Positions 44,163 through 54,285 are shown, numbered from the stretch's first letter. The stretch: DNA of 64,000 nt from Sulfurimicrobium sp964384915 (GCA_964384915.1 CAYLMA010000014.1:1-64000); one strand, 5' to 3'. The notes: generated from the sequence alone by a model not told the origin. A program made the numbers and translations.

Positions 44163-45275
44163 TCATGCCTCCAGATCGCCCAGCATCAAGGCTTGCGCAA
44201 CGTCTTGTCGGTCTGGAAACTCGCTTAGAGGACGAACCAGTGTCGGCTCCAGATGACTCTTTCGGCTGAGCAGGAACGTATTCTCGTGGGAAAAACAACG
44301 AATCGTCTCCTCATTGTGCGAGGTGACAAGAATTTGGCCAGCGACATCGAAACGACGCCGCAGTCCCATGATGAAGTGCCCCACTTCCGGCAACGCCAAG
44401 TAATTGTCCGGCTCATCCCAGAACACGAATACCGGGCCATAAGCTTTATTCGATGCGACTACCACCGCGCATAGGAACAAACATTTCTCACCATCCGACA
44501 AATCGTCGAAGTTCGGTTCAAACCGCGCCTTGTCCGACTCGAAGCACACCACAAGCGTCTTGGTGTCTTTGCCCGAGGGTGTGTTCTTGAACTCGCCGAT
44601 GTCTGGCATCACCTGTTTGAGATACTCGTGGATGGCGCCATATGCAGAAGGGTATTGAGCAAGCAAGCCGGTAAGCCAGTCCGCAAAATTCTCGCCGTGT
44701 TCCAGCGGCTCCAAAGATTCGCCCTGGGAGTCGCCGGTCATCAACTGGGGTATCGGAGCCAACACCACCATGCGAGCCAACCACTGCCGCCATTCCGTCA
44801 GTACGCCTTCCGTAGCGGGGTCTTGGATCAATGGCAAGGCAAGGAAATGCCAGTCGATGTTGAAATGGGCCTCGGTTCTGTCGGGGGCATTTCTCGGTAG
44901 CGAGACCTGAGCCTGATTCCGGCTGTAAATCTGCTTACCATCCACATCCATCCGTTCCTCCAACACCCGCAACTCCCTGAATCGTTCAGGCAACTCCAGC
45001 GCTAGCGTGTAATGGAAGAGCCGACCACCCAACGAGACTTCAATCTCGAAACGCATAGGGATATCCGTGCGCCCCAGAGTGAAATCCGCTGGCTTGACCA
45101 GTTCGCCAACCCGGCTCGCGCCCCGCCCGATACCCTGAAAAATCTTCAATACGCGCGCAAGCGTAGATTTACCCGACCCGTTCTTGCCGATTAACAAGGC
45201 AGATGGCATTGACCCGATCTTAAATTCGAAGTTTTCCAGGCATCGGAAGTTATGGGCGTACAGGCGTTGCAGCAT
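44163..45275 (-). CDS. AAA/ABC-like ATPase (OLD/AAA21-type), probable defence system component
   Basis: From ATG 45275 (AGAGGAA eight bases upstream) the protein is 370 residues. It shows LQRLYAHNFRCLENFEFKIG, Walker A GKNGSGKST (30-38), an ABC-type signature LSDGEK, Walker B VFVFWDEPDN and the H-loop SHNEE. This is the SMC/ABC-like AAA_15/AAA_21 domain of OLD-family and similar defence ATPases. The next gene encodes a TOPRIM-like protein translated immediately after. The pair breaks the core order between metW and the DsbD_2 protein, which fits a mobile cassette. Function in defence is inferred. Confidence 0.75.
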   Translation of the reverse strand: MLQRLYAHNFRCLENFEFKIGSMPSALLIGKNGSGKSTLARVLKIFQGIGRGASRVGELVKPADFTLGRTDIPMRFEIEVSLGGRLFHYTLALELPERFRELRVLEERMDVDGKQIYSRNQAQVSLPRNAPDRTEAHFNIDWHFLALPLIQDPATEGVLTEWRQWLARMVVLAPIPQLMTGDSQGESLEPLEHGENFADWLTGLLAQYPSAYGAIHEYLKQVMPDIGEFKNTPSGKDTKTLVVCFESDKARFEPNFDDLSDGEKCLFLCAVVVASNKAYGPVFVFWDEPDNYLALPEVGHFIMGLRRRFDVAGQILVTSHNEETIRCFSHENTFLLSRKSHLEPTLVRPLSEFPDRQDVAQALMLGDLEA

Positions 45276-45407
45276 GGTGAAGGTTCCTCTGGTGTTTCTA
45301 ATGCTCAAGACCTTAGTTTATCAGCAAATTATGAAGCCAAAGAATCGCAGTTCCTGCCTGCACATCGACTTCGCCCCGAGCTCCCCGTGATTAAATCGCT
45401 TTTGTAA

Positions 45408-46073
45408 TCAAGCAAGCAGCCGCAGCAGCCCCCAGGCGCCGAAACCCGCCACCAGCATCCCCGCGGCCCGGCGCACCCAGATGTTCTTCGTCAAGGCCTG
45501 CAACTGCTGGGCGAACAGGCCCATGGCAATGAGGTTGGGCAGCGTGCCAAGGCCGAAGGCCAGCATGGTGGCCGCCCCTGAAACCGTGCTTCCGCTCGCC
45601 AGGGCGGAAATCAGCACGCTGTAAACCAGCCCGCACGGCAGCCAGCCCCACAGCGTCCCGAGCAGGAAAGCCTGCGCCGGGTTGCGCACCGGCAGCAGGG
45701 ATTTCGACAAGGGCTGGATGCGCCGCCACAACAGCCCGCCAAGGCGCTCGATCTGCGTCACCGCCTGCCACAGCCCCGCCAGGTAGAGCCCGAGCGCGAC
45801 CAGCATGAGGTTCGCCAACCCATACAAGACCTGCTGCGCCGGCCACATTCCCTCCAGCAGCAAAGTGCTCGCCCCCAGCGCACCGGCCAAGCCGCCCGCA
45901 ACGGCATAGCTCAGGATGCGCCCGGCGTTGTAGGCGAAATGGTAGCTGAAGCGCGTGCCCTGGCCGGGCAACTGCATCGAGATGGCGGCGACGATGCCGC
46001 CGCACATGCCGACGCAATGCGTGCCGCCCAGAAGGCCGGTGAGGAAGATCGCGAACAGGCCATATTCGGACAT
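45408..46073 (-). CDS. sulfite exporter TauE/SafE-like membrane protein (DsbD_2 family)
   Basis: The 221-residue protein has six probable membrane segments. Its N-terminal GGTHCVGMCGGIVAA motif is typical of the DsbD_2 family (PF13386), related to the membrane part of DsbD and to copper-transport proteins near ccoNOP clusters. A WGWLPCGLVYSVLISALASG motif holds a second Cys. It could transport a metal or reductant. No cco gene is in the window. AmpG lies six bases upstream on the same strand. Confidence 0.85.
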   Translation of the reverse strand: MSEYGLFAIFLTGLLGGTHCVGMCGGIVAAISMQLPGQGTRFSYHFAYNAGRILSYAVAGGLAGALGASTLLLEGMWPAQQVLYGLANLMLVALGLYLAGLWQAVTQIERLGGLLWRRIQPLSKSLLPVRNPAQAFLLGTLWGWLPCGLVYSVLISALASGSTVSGAATMLAFGLGTLPNLIAMGLFAQQLQALTKNIWVRRAAGMLVAGFGAWGLLRLLA

Positions 46074-46078
46074 GGCGC

Positions 46079-47461
46079 CTACCTCGCCTGGTCATGCGCG
46101 CGCGCGGCGAGCACCACCAGGAACAGCACCGGCAGGCCGAGCAGGGCCGTGGTGTTGAAGAACGCGGCGTAGCCGAAGGCGTTCACCGCCACGCCGGAGA
46201 AGCCGGCGATGAATTTCGGCAGCAACAGCATGAGCGAACTGAACAGGGCGTACTGCGTGGCCGAATAGGCCACATTGGTGAGCCCCGAGAGATAGGCGAC
46301 GAAGGCGCTGCTGGCGATGCCCGCCGAAAGGTTGTCGGCGGAGACCACGAAGATCAGGCCGTTCACGTCATGGCCGCGCCCGGCGAGCCAGGCGAACAGC
46401 ACGTTGGTCGCGGCAGACAGCAGCGCGCCGACGAAGAGGATGCGCATCACCCCGAAACGCACCGTGAGCAGCCCGCCCAGCGCGGCACCGACGATGGTCA
46501 TGATCACGCCGAAGACCTTGGACACCGTGGCGACCTCCTCCTTGGTGTAGCCCATGTCCACGTAGAACGGGTTCGACATCACGCCCATCACCACATCGGA
46601 AATGCGGTAGGTGGCGATGAGCGCCAGGATCAGCACCGCCTGCCAGCGATAGCGGCGCACGAAATCGAGCAGCGGGCTGACCGCCGCGCCGTAGACCCAG
46701 GCGACGGCGCGCGCCGCCCTCGGCGGCAGCCAGGGATGGTGCGTCAGGTGCAGCGCCATGGCCTGTTCGTCCTGCTGGCCCTGCGACAGTCCGTTGCTTT
46801 CCGGCTCAGGCAGGAGCAGCGTGACGGCCATGCCGACCAGCATCAAGCCGGCCATCGCGAGGTAGGTGCCGCGCCAGGCCTCGTAATGGTAGCCCTCCCC
46901 CCCGGCAATGCCGGCGGCGATCCACAGCGCCCCGGCGGATGCGGTGATCATGGCAAGCCGGTAGCCCGCCTGGTAAGTGGCCGCCATCGCGCCCTGCATG
47001 CGCTCCTTCACCGCCTCGATGCGGTAGGCATCGAGCGCGATGTCCTGGGTGGCGGAAAGGAAGGCGGTCAAAAGCGCGAAGCCAACGAGTTGAGACAGGC
47101 TTTGCTGCGGGTCCGACAGCGCCACCCCGACCAGCGCGCAGGCAATGCCGACCTGCGCGAACAGCAGCCAACTGCGCCGGCGCCCCAGCCAGCGATGCAG
47201 CAAGGGCAGGCGCAGGCGGTCCACCAGCGGCGCCCACGCCCATTTGAAGCCGTAGGCCAGCCCGATCCAGCTCAGGAAACCGATGGTGGCGCGGTCGATG
47301 CCCGCTTCGCGCAGCCAGAACGACAAGGTGCCCAGCACCAGCAGCAGCGGCAGTCCGGCGGAAAATCCGAGCAGCAGCATGCCCGCCACGCGCGGGTGGG
47401 TGTAGACCTTGAAGGCCTCGCGCCAGTTGCTTGAGGGTTCAGTGCTCGATACTTCAGACAT
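46079..47461 (-). CDS. ampG: AmpG-family muropeptide transporter
   Basis: The 460-residue MFS protein (from ATG 47461; a TTG at 47473 would add four residues) has about 12 or more membrane segments. It contains the AmpG signatures LLLGFSAGLPLLLVLGTLSF, SWIGLAYGFKWAWAPLVDRL and ATQDIALDAYRIEA. AmpG imports GlcNAc-anhydroMurNAc peptides for wall recycling and beta-lactamase induction. Its start overlaps the xth stop by eight bases, so the two are cotranscribed. Confidence 0.94.
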   Translation of the reverse strand: MSEVSSTEPSSNWREAFKVYTHPRVAGMLLLGFSAGLPLLLVLGTLSFWLREAGIDRATIGFLSWIGLAYGFKWAWAPLVDRLRLPLLHRWLGRRRSWLLFAQVGIACALVGVALSDPQQSLSQLVGFALLTAFLSATQDIALDAYRIEAVKERMQGAMAATYQAGYRLAMITASAGALWIAAGIAGGEGYHYEAWRGTYLAMAGLMLVGMAVTLLLPEPESNGLSQGQQDEQAMALHLTHHPWLPPRAARAVAWVYGAAVSPLLDFVRRYRWQAVLILALIATYRISDVVMGVMSNPFYVDMGYTKEEVATVSKVFGVIMTIVGAALGGLLTVRFGVMRILFVGALLSAATNVLFAWLAGRGHDVNGLIFVVSADNLSAGIASSAFVAYLSGLTNVAYSATQYALFSSLMLLLPKFIAGFSGVAVNAFGYAAFFNTTALLGLPVLFLVVLAARAHDQAR

Positions 47462-48230
47462 AGTCGTAGTCAATACTCAGCGGCGCATGGTCGGAAAAAC
47501 GCTGCTCCTTGTAGACCGCCGCCCGTAGCGCTTTTTCAGCCACACCTGGGGTGGCGATCTGGTAGTCGATGCGCCAGCCCACGTTCTTGGCCCAGGCCTG
47601 GCCGCGGTTGGACCACCAGGTGTAGGCCTCGCCGGTGGCTTCCGGGTGCAGGCGGCGGTACACGTCCACCCAGCCGACCTGGTCGAAAACATGGCTGAGC
47701 CAGGCGCGCTCCTCGGGCAGGAAGCCGGAATTTTTCTGGTTGGACTTCCAGTTCTTGAGGTCGATTTCCCGGTGCGCGATGTTCCAGTCGCCGCACAGGA
47801 TGATTTCGCGCCCGCTGGCCTTGAGCTCGCGCAGGTGAGGCAGGAAGCGCTCGAGGAAATAGAATTTAACCTGCTGGCGCTCCTCGGAGCTGGAGCCGGA
47901 CGGCAGGTAGAGCGAGATCACCGAGAGCTTGCCGAAATCCGCCTGCAGGTAGCGCCCCTCGGCGTCGATGTCGGCGATGCCCAGGCCCTCGGTCACCGCA
48001 TCCGGCTCACGCCGCGAGTAGATGCCGACGCCGCTGTAGCCTTTCTTTTCGGCATAGTGGAAACAGCCGTGGTAGCCCTCGGGATTGAGCATTTCCGGCT
48101 TCATGTCGGCGGCCTGGGCCTTGAGCTCCTGGACGCAGACCACATCCGCGTCCTGTTTTGCCATCCAGTCGAAAAAACCCTTGCTGCCGGCGGAGCGTAT
48201 GCCGTTCAAATTTGCAGATATAATGCGCAA
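47454..48230 (-). CDS. xth: exodeoxyribonuclease III
   Basis: The 258-residue AP endonuclease/3' exonuclease has IISANLNGIRSAG, CVQELKAQ (catalytic Glu), ILCGDWNIAHREIDLKNW and FSDHAPLSIDYD (catalytic His). The start is TTG 48230, supported by AAGGGA on the minus strand at 48236-48241. It lies divergent from pyrE with about 25 bases between, so regulatory sites are shared. Confidence 0.95.
   Translation of the reverse strand: MRIISANLNGIRSAGSKGFFDWMAKQDADVVCVQELKAQAADMKPEMLNPEGYHGCFHYAEKKGYSGVGIYSRREPDAVTEGLGIADIDAEGRYLQADFGKLSVISLYLPSGSSSEERQQVKFYFLERFLPHLRELKASGREIILCGDWNIAHREIDLKNWKSNQKNSGFLPEERAWLSHVFDQVGWVDVYRRLHPEATGEAYTWWSNRGQAWAKNVGWRIDYQIATPGVAEKALRAAVYKEQRFSDHAPLSIDYDYV
48219..48224 (+). 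promoter_or_regulatory. possible pyrE -10 box (TATAAT)
   Basis: A consensus TATAAT lies 32 bases before the pyrE ATG, inside the first codons of xth on the opposite strand. No good -35 is found at 16-18 bases upstream, so the call is tentative. Confidence 0.35.
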
Positions 48231-48255
48231 GATTATCCCTTATTCAGATTGAGTC

Positions 48256-48897
48256 ATGACCGATTTCAGACAGGATTTCATCGACTTCGCCATCCAGCGC
48301 AAGGTGCTGTGCTTCGGCGAATTCAAGACCAAGGCGGGGCGGCTTTCGCCCTATTTCTTCAACGCCGGCCTGTTCAACGATGGTGTGGCCCTGCAAAAAC
48401 TCGGGCAATTTTACGCCAAAGCCATTCTCGCTGCCGGCCTCGATTTCGACATGCTGTTCGGCCCGGCCTACAAGGGCATTCCCCTGGCGGCGGCAGTGGC
48501 CATCGCGCTCGCCGGACAGGGACGCAACGTGCCCTACTGCTTCAACCGCAAGGAAGCCAAGGACCACGGCGAAGGCGGCACCCTGATCGGCGCCCCCCTG
48601 CAGGGCCGCGTGCTGATCGTCGACGACGTGATTTCCGCCGGCACCTCGGTGCGCGAGTCGGTGGACCTGATCCGCGCCCACGGCGCCAAGCCCTGCGGCG
48701 TGGCCATCGCGCTGGACCGCATGGAACGCGGCAGCGGAACGCTTTCCGCGGTGCAGGAAGTCAGCCAAAGCTACGGCATACCCGTTATCAGCATTGCCGA
48801 TCTGGACAGCCTGACCGGCTATTTGCAGCACCATCCCGAGATGGCGCAGCACCAGGAAGCGGTGGCCGCATACCGCGATCAATACGGCGTGAAGTAA
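48256..48897 (+). CDS. pyrE: orotate phosphoribosyltransferase
   Basis: PyrE makes orotidine 5'-phosphate in pyrimidine synthesis. The 213-residue product has the PRPP-binding motif VLIVDDVISAGTSVRESV. It also has LCFGEFKTKAGRLSPYFFN, MLFGPAYKGIPLAAAVAIAL and YCFNRKEAKDHGEGG. Length is the E. coli length. It is followed 15 bases later by a DUF4124 gene. Confidence 0.97.
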   Translation: MTDFRQDFIDFAIQRKVLCFGEFKTKAGRLSPYFFNAGLFNDGVALQKLGQFYAKAILAAGLDFDMLFGPAYKGIPLAAAVAIALAGQGRNVPYCFNRKEAKDHGEGGTLIGAPLQGRVLIVDDVISAGTSVRESVDLIRAHGAKPCGVAIALDRMERGSGTLSAVQEVSQSYGIPVISIADLDSLTGYLQHHPEMAQHQEAVAAYRDQYGVK

Positions 48898-48912
48898 GGA
48901 GCTAGACTAAAA

Positions 48913-49578
48913 GTGAAGATCTTGATCATCCTCATCGCCGCCGCACTCAGCTCCGGCGCAGCACAAGCCGCACCCATGAAGAAATGCGTGGACGACAAGG
49001 GCCGAGTCTATTACGGCGACTCGATTCCGCCCGAAGTGGAAGCCAAATGCCGCACTACGAGCGAAATGACCTCCAGGGGCATGGAAAAGAAGAAAAAAAC
49101 CTACCTGACGGACGAGGAAAGGCAGGCCCAGGCTGAAGAAGAGGCGAAGAAAAAAGAAGATGAGCAAAAAGCCGTGGAACAGCAGCGCCGCGACAAGGCA
49201 CTGCTGTTCAGCTATTCCAATGAAAAGGAAATCGACCTGGCGCGCGACCGCAATCTTGTCGCCACCCAGGCCCAGATTGACGGCACCCAGCTGCGCATCC
49301 AGTCCGTGCAGGGCCGCCTGGACGGACTGCGCAAGCAAAACGACAACTATGCTAAAAACAAGAAACCAATCCCGCACGACTTGCAGGCGGAAATTGCCCG
49401 CGCCGAAGCAGAAATCAGGAAATTCCAGGACAGCATGGCCAAATCCAGGCAGGAGCTTGAGGCCACCAAGGCCCGCTTCGAAGACGACAAGAAACGTTTC
49501 CGCGAGCTGAAAGGCCTGCCGCCGGTCGCAGCCACTGCCGCGCAACAAGCCCCGACGCCTGCAAAGCCCGCCAAATAG
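48913..49578 (+). CDS. DUF4124-domain periplasmic coiled-coil protein
   Basis: The 221-residue product (GTG start at 48913, AAGGAG about ten bases upstream) has a signal peptide ending AQAAP. A DUF4124 module follows (KKCVDDKGRVYYGDSIPPEV), then a long Lys/Glu/Gln-rich helical part (residues about 60-200) likely to be coiled coil. The end is Ala/Pro-rich. DUF4124 is widespread in betaproteobacterial envelope proteins without known function. A strong terminator hairpin follows. Confidence 0.85.
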   Translation: MKILIILIAAALSSGAAQAAPMKKCVDDKGRVYYGDSIPPEVEAKCRTTSEMTSRGMEKKKKTYLTDEERQAQAEEEAKKKEDEQKAVEQQRRDKALLFSYSNEKEIDLARDRNLVATQAQIDGTQLRIQSVQGRLDGLRKQNDNYAKNKKPIPHDLQAEIARAEAEIRKFQDSMAKSRQELEATKARFEDDKKRFRELKGLPPVAATAAQQAPTPAKPAK

Positions 49579-49593
49579 GGGAGTTCAAAAACA

Positions 49594-49617
49594 AAAAGGG
49601 GGCCTTGGCCCCCTTTT
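49594..49617. terminator. bidirectional intrinsic terminator
   Basis: AAAAGGGGGCC at 49594-49604 pairs fully with GGCCCCCTTTT at 49607-49617, an 11-base stem with a two-base loop. A T-rich tail follows on the plus strand and an A-run precedes it, so it can stop transcription in both directions between the DUF4124 gene and gatB. Confidence 0.92.
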
Positions 49618-49634
49618 CTTTGTCCAGCCGGCTA

Positions 49635-51197
49635 TCAGCCGGCCAGCTTCTGCTTCAGCAACTCGTTCAACTGCGCGGGATTGGCCTTGCCCTTGCTGGC
49701 TTTCATCGCCTGGCCGACGAAAAATCCGAACAGCTTGTCCTTGCCGGAGCGGTACTCGGCCACCTGGCCCGGATTGGCAGCGATGATCTCGTCGATGATC
49801 TGCTCGATCGCGCCGCTGTCTGAAACCTGCTTCAATCCCCTGGCCTCGATGATGGCGTCCGCCTCGCCCTCGCCGTTCCACATCGCGGCAAACACTTCCT
49901 TGGCGATCTTGCCGGAAATGGTGTTGTCCTGGATGCGCTTCAGCAGGCCGGCCAGTTGGGCGTTGGAGATGGGGCTGTCGGCAATGTCCTTCCCTTCCTT
50001 GTTGAGCGCGGCGGACAGGTCTCCCATGATCCAGTTGGCCGCCAGCTTGGCAGCGTTCCTGAACTGCGCAGCATCCACGTCCCCCTTCTCGCCGGATTGA
50101 GCGGTGTTGGCACCGCCAACCCCGGCGGGGACACCCCCTGCGGGCGCGCCCGCTTGCGGGAGAGGGCTAGGGGAGAGGGGGCCGCCCAGGGCCTTGGCCG
50201 TGGCCTCGAAATAATCGGCCAGTTCGCGCGACGAGGTCATCACGCCGGCATCGTAGGCGGGCAGGCTGTATTCGCCCATGAAGCGCTCGCGCTTGGCCTG
50301 CGGCAATTCCGGCAGGGCGCTTCGAATTTCTTCGATGTAGGCATCGCTCACCACCAGCGGCAGCAGGTCCGGATCGGGGAAGTAGCGGTAGTCGTTGGCC
50401 TCTTCCTTGGAGCGCATGGAGCGGGTCTCGTCGCGGTCCGGGTCGTAGAGGCGGGTTTCCTGCACCACCCGGCCGCCGTCCTCGATCAACTCGATCTGGC
50501 GCCGGACTTCATAGTCGATGGCCTTTTCCAGGAACTTGAAGGAATTGAGGTTCTTGATTTCGCAGCGCGTGCCCAGTTTTTCCGTGCCCTTGAGGCGTAC
50601 CGAGACGTTGGCGTCGCAGCGGAACGAGCCTTCCTGCATGTTGCCGTCGCAGATGCCGATCCAGCGCACCAGGGAATGCAATCGCTTGGCGTAGGCAACG
50701 GCTTCCGCGCTGCTGCTCATGTCGGGCTCGGTGACGATCTCGATCAGCGGCGTGCCCGCACGGTTGAGGTCGATGCCGGTCATGCCGTGGAAATCCTCGT
50801 GCAGTGACTTTCCGGCATCCTCTTCCATGTGGGCGCGGGTGATGCGGATGTCTTTTTCGTAATCGCCTACCTGGATGCGCAACTTCCCGCCTTCGGCCAC
50901 GATGGGCAGCTCGAGCTGGGTCATCTGATAACCCTTGGGCAGATCCGGGTAGAAGTAATTCTTGCGCTCAAAAACCGACTTGCGGTTGATGCGGGCGCCG
51001 ACCGCCAAGCCGAACTTGACCGCCTTTTCCGCCGCCACACGATTGAATACCGGCAACACGCCAGGCAAGGCCAGATCCACGGCGCAAGCCTGGGTGTTGG
51101 GCTCGGCGCCATAGGCGGTGGCCGCGCCGGAAAAAATCTTGGAGACGGTGTTGAGTTGGGCATGCGTTTCCAGCCCGATCACGATTTCCCATTGCAT
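49635..51197 (-). CDS. gatB: aspartyl/glutamyl-tRNA amidotransferase subunit B, with in-frame repeat insertion
   Basis: GatB is the tRNA-binding, kinase-like subunit of the GatCAB amidotransferase. It has WEIVIGLETHAQLNTVSKIF, KNYFYPDLPKGYQMTQLE and IIEIVTEPDMSSSAEAVAYA. The protein is 520 residues, about 40 longer than usual. Around residues 336-373 a Gly/Pro/Ala-rich stretch (GGPLSPSPLPQAGAPAGG, then VPAGVGGANTAQSGEKGD) separates DYFEATAKAL from NAAKLAANWIMGDL. Its DNA is a CTCTCCC-type genomic repeat read in frame. The inserted part is probably a surface loop. Confidence 0.96.
   Translation of the reverse strand: MQWEIVIGLETHAQLNTVSKIFSGAATAYGAEPNTQACAVDLALPGVLPVFNRVAAEKAVKFGLAVGARINRKSVFERKNYFYPDLPKGYQMTQLELPIVAEGGKLRIQVGDYEKDIRITRAHMEEDAGKSLHEDFHGMTGIDLNRAGTPLIEIVTEPDMSSSAEAVAYAKRLHSLVRWIGICDGNMQEGSFRCDANVSVRLKGTEKLGTRCEIKNLNSFKFLEKAIDYEVRRQIELIEDGGRVVQETRLYDPDRDETRSMRSKEEANDYRYFPDPDLLPLVVSDAYIEEIRSALPELPQAKRERFMGEYSLPAYDAGVMTSSRELADYFEATAKALGGPLSPSPLPQAGAPAGGVPAGVGGANTAQSGEKGDVDAAQFRNAAKLAANWIMGDLSAALNKEGKDIADSPISNAQLAGLLKRIQDNTISGKIAKEVFAAMWNGEGEADAIIEARGLKQVSDSGAIEQIIDEIIAANPGQVAEYRSGKDKLFGFFVGQAMKASKGKANPAQLNELLKQKLAG
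50134..50181. repeat. CTCTCCC/GCGGGAGAGGG palindromic repeat inside gatB
   Basis: On the plus strand the core reads CCCCCTGCGGGCGCGCCCGC, TTGCGGGAGAGGGCTAGGGG and AGAGGGG. It has nested inverted repeats (GCGGGCGCGCCCGC). The GGTGTTGGCACCGCCAACC stretch just before it is also self-complementary. A related repeat lies in the gcvT-gcvH gap (16294-16325). Confidence 0.8.
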
Positions 51198-51217
51198 CTT
51201 TGTAAACCCCGTTATTT

Positions 51218-51280
51218 ACCACGGAGAACACAGAGAACACGGAGTTTTGTATTCTCCGTGCCCTCTGTGTTCTCCGTGGT
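51218..51280. repeat. CACGGAG-type inverted repeat between gatA and gatB
   Basis: ACCACGGAGAACACAGAGAA and CACGGAG (51218-51244) face CTCCGTGCCCTCTGTGTTCT and CCGTGGT (51254-51280). The arms of 27 bases match except at two positions. The loop is nine bases. It resembles the perfect element at 18854-18943. It is between two genes of one operon. Confidence 0.88.
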
Positions 51281-51286
51281 TACAAA

Positions 51287-52747
<1,461 letters not shown>

Positions 52748-52766
52748 GTGGAGTGAAGAGTGAAGA

Positions 52767-52842
52767 GTGAAATGTGAAGGGTGAAATGTGAAAAGAGCTT
52801 CCCGCACCTTCCACATTTCACATTTCACCCTTCACATTTCAC
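52767..52842. repeat. perfect 26-base inverted repeat of GTGAANN units (gatC-gatA gap)
   Basis: GTGAAATGTGAAGGGTGAAA and TGTGAA (52767-52792) match the reverse complement of 52817-52842 exactly. Additional GTGAAGA units extend the left arm towards 52751. The loop has 24 bases. Units repeat every seven bases. It lies in the transcript leader between gatC and gatA. Confidence 0.95.
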
Positions 52843-52859
52843 GCCTCACCACCAACTCC

Positions 52860-53147
52860 TTATTCAATAACCTTGGGAACCAGATACAGCCCCGCTTCCA
52901 CCTGCGGCGCAACCGCCTGGTAAGCATCGCGGCGATTGGCTTCGCTCACCACATCCTCGCGCAGGCGCAGCACCACGTCCTGGGCATGGGCCATGGGCTC
53001 GATGCCGCTGGTATCCACCGCCTGCATTTCCTCCACCAACCCAAAAATGCTGGAAAGCTGCGCAAGATACGTCTCTGCCTCGCTCTCGCTGACCTCGATG
53101 CGGGCCAGGTGAGCAATGCGTTTTACATCGTCCAGCGTCAATGACAT
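52860..53147 (-). CDS. gatC: aspartyl/glutamyl-tRNA amidotransferase subunit C
   Basis: The 95-residue subunit stabilises GatA and GatB. It reads MSLTLDDVKRIAHLARIEVS, then SIFGLVEEMQAVDTSGIEPM and MAHAQDVVLRLREDV. I use ATG 53147 because GGGGTG precedes it by six bases; GTG 53156 would add three residues. It starts the gat operon, divergent from mreB. Confidence 0.95.
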   Translation of the reverse strand: MSLTLDDVKRIAHLARIEVSESEAETYLAQLSSIFGLVEEMQAVDTSGIEPMAHAQDVVLRLREDVVSEANRRDAYQAVAPQVEAGLYLVPKVIE

Positions 53148-53167
53148 AAAATTCACCCCGGTGAAAC

Positions 53168-53196
53168 TTAATTTAACCAGCTTAATAGGTTATCAT
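53168..53196 (+). promoter_or_regulatory. putative mreB promoter
   Basis: TTAATT at 53168-53173 and TATCAT at 53191-53196 are separated by exactly 17 bases in an AT-rich gap between the divergent gatC and mreB genes. These are weak matches to sigma-70 boxes. The mreB ATG is at 53241. Confidence 0.45.
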
Positions 53197-53240
53197 AATT
53201 CATTTTACCGAAGCACCTCCCTAGACCAAGAGAAACATGT

Positions 53241-54284
53241 ATGTTTGGATTCCTACGCGGCTATTTTTCCACTGACCTGGCAATCGACCTGGGTACTGCC
53301 AACACCCTGATTTACGTACGCGGCAAAGGCATCGTTCTGGACGAACCTTCCGTGGTGGCCATCCGCCAAGAAGGCGGGCCGAGCGGCAAAAAAACCATCC
53401 AGGCCGTTGGCGCCGAAGCAAAACTGATGATCGGCCGCACCCCTGGCTCCATCACCGCCATTCGCCCGATGAAAGACGGCGTGATCGCCGATTTCACCAT
53501 CACCGAACAGATGTTGAAGTACTTCATCAAGAAAATCCACGATTCGCGCATGCTCTCCCCCAGCCCGCGCATCATCATCTGCGTGCCCTGCGGTTCGACC
53601 CAGGTGGAACGCCGCGCCATCCGCGAATCCGCGATCGGCGCAGGGGCACGCCAGGTATTCCTGATCGAGGAACCGATGGCGGCAGCGATCGGCGCCGACC
53701 TGCCCGTGGCCGACGCCACCGGCTCGATGGTGGTGGACATCGGAGGCGGCACCACCGAAGTGGGCGTGATCTCCCTGGGCGGCGTGGTTTACGCCTCCTC
53801 CGTGCGCGTCGGCGGCGACAAGTTCGACGAAGCCATCATCAATTACATCCGCCGCAACTACGGCATGCTGATCGGCGACGCCACCGCCGAGATGATCAAG
53901 AAGGAAATCGGCTCCGCCTTCCCGGCTTCCGAAGTTCGCGAGATGGAAGTCAAGGGCCGCAACCTGGCGGAAGGCATCCCGCGCAGCTTCACCATATCCA
54001 GCAACGAGGTGCTCGAAGCCCTCACCGATCCGCTCAACGCCATCGTCAGCGCGGTCAAGCAGGCGCTGGAACAGACCCCGCCCGAACTGGGCGCGGACAT
54101 TGCCGACAAGGGCATGGTGCTGACCGGCGGCGGCGCGCTGCTGCGCGACCTCGACCGCCTGCTGATGGAAGAAACCGGCCTGCCGGTGGTGGTTGCCGAA
54201 GATCCACTGACCTGCGTGGTGCGTGGTTCCGGGCGTGCGCTGGAAGAAATGGACAAGCTCTATACCGTGTTCACGAATGATTGA
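53241..54284 (+). CDS. mreB: rod shape-determining protein MreB
   Basis: The 347-residue actin homologue organises lateral wall synthesis. It has TDLAIDLGTANTLIYVRGKG (phosphate 1), MVVDIGGGTTEVGVISLGG (phosphate 2) and VLTGGGALLRDLDRLL (adenosine site). It is the first gene of mreBCD-mrdA-rodA; 103 bases with a repeat follow. The start is the second ATG (53241); an ATG at 53237 is out of frame. Confidence 0.98.
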   Translation: MFGFLRGYFSTDLAIDLGTANTLIYVRGKGIVLDEPSVVAIRQEGGPSGKKTIQAVGAEAKLMIGRTPGSITAIRPMKDGVIADFTITEQMLKYFIKKIHDSRMLSPSPRIIICVPCGSTQVERRAIRESAIGAGARQVFLIEEPMAAAIGADLPVADATGSMVVDIGGGTTEVGVISLGGVVYASSVRVGGDKFDEAIINYIRRNYGMLIGDATAEMIKKEIGSAFPASEVREMEVKGRNLAEGIPRSFTISSNEVLEALTDPLNAIVSAVKQALEQTPPELGADIADKGMVLTGGGALLRDLDRLLMEETGLPVVVAEDPLTCVVRGSGRALEEMDKLYTVFTND

Positions 54285-54285
54285 T

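Noticed and set aside
52748..52828. gatA N-terminal extension through the GTGAA repeat
   Set aside because: The extension is repeat-coded and homology starts at MKMINNTLKELSG.
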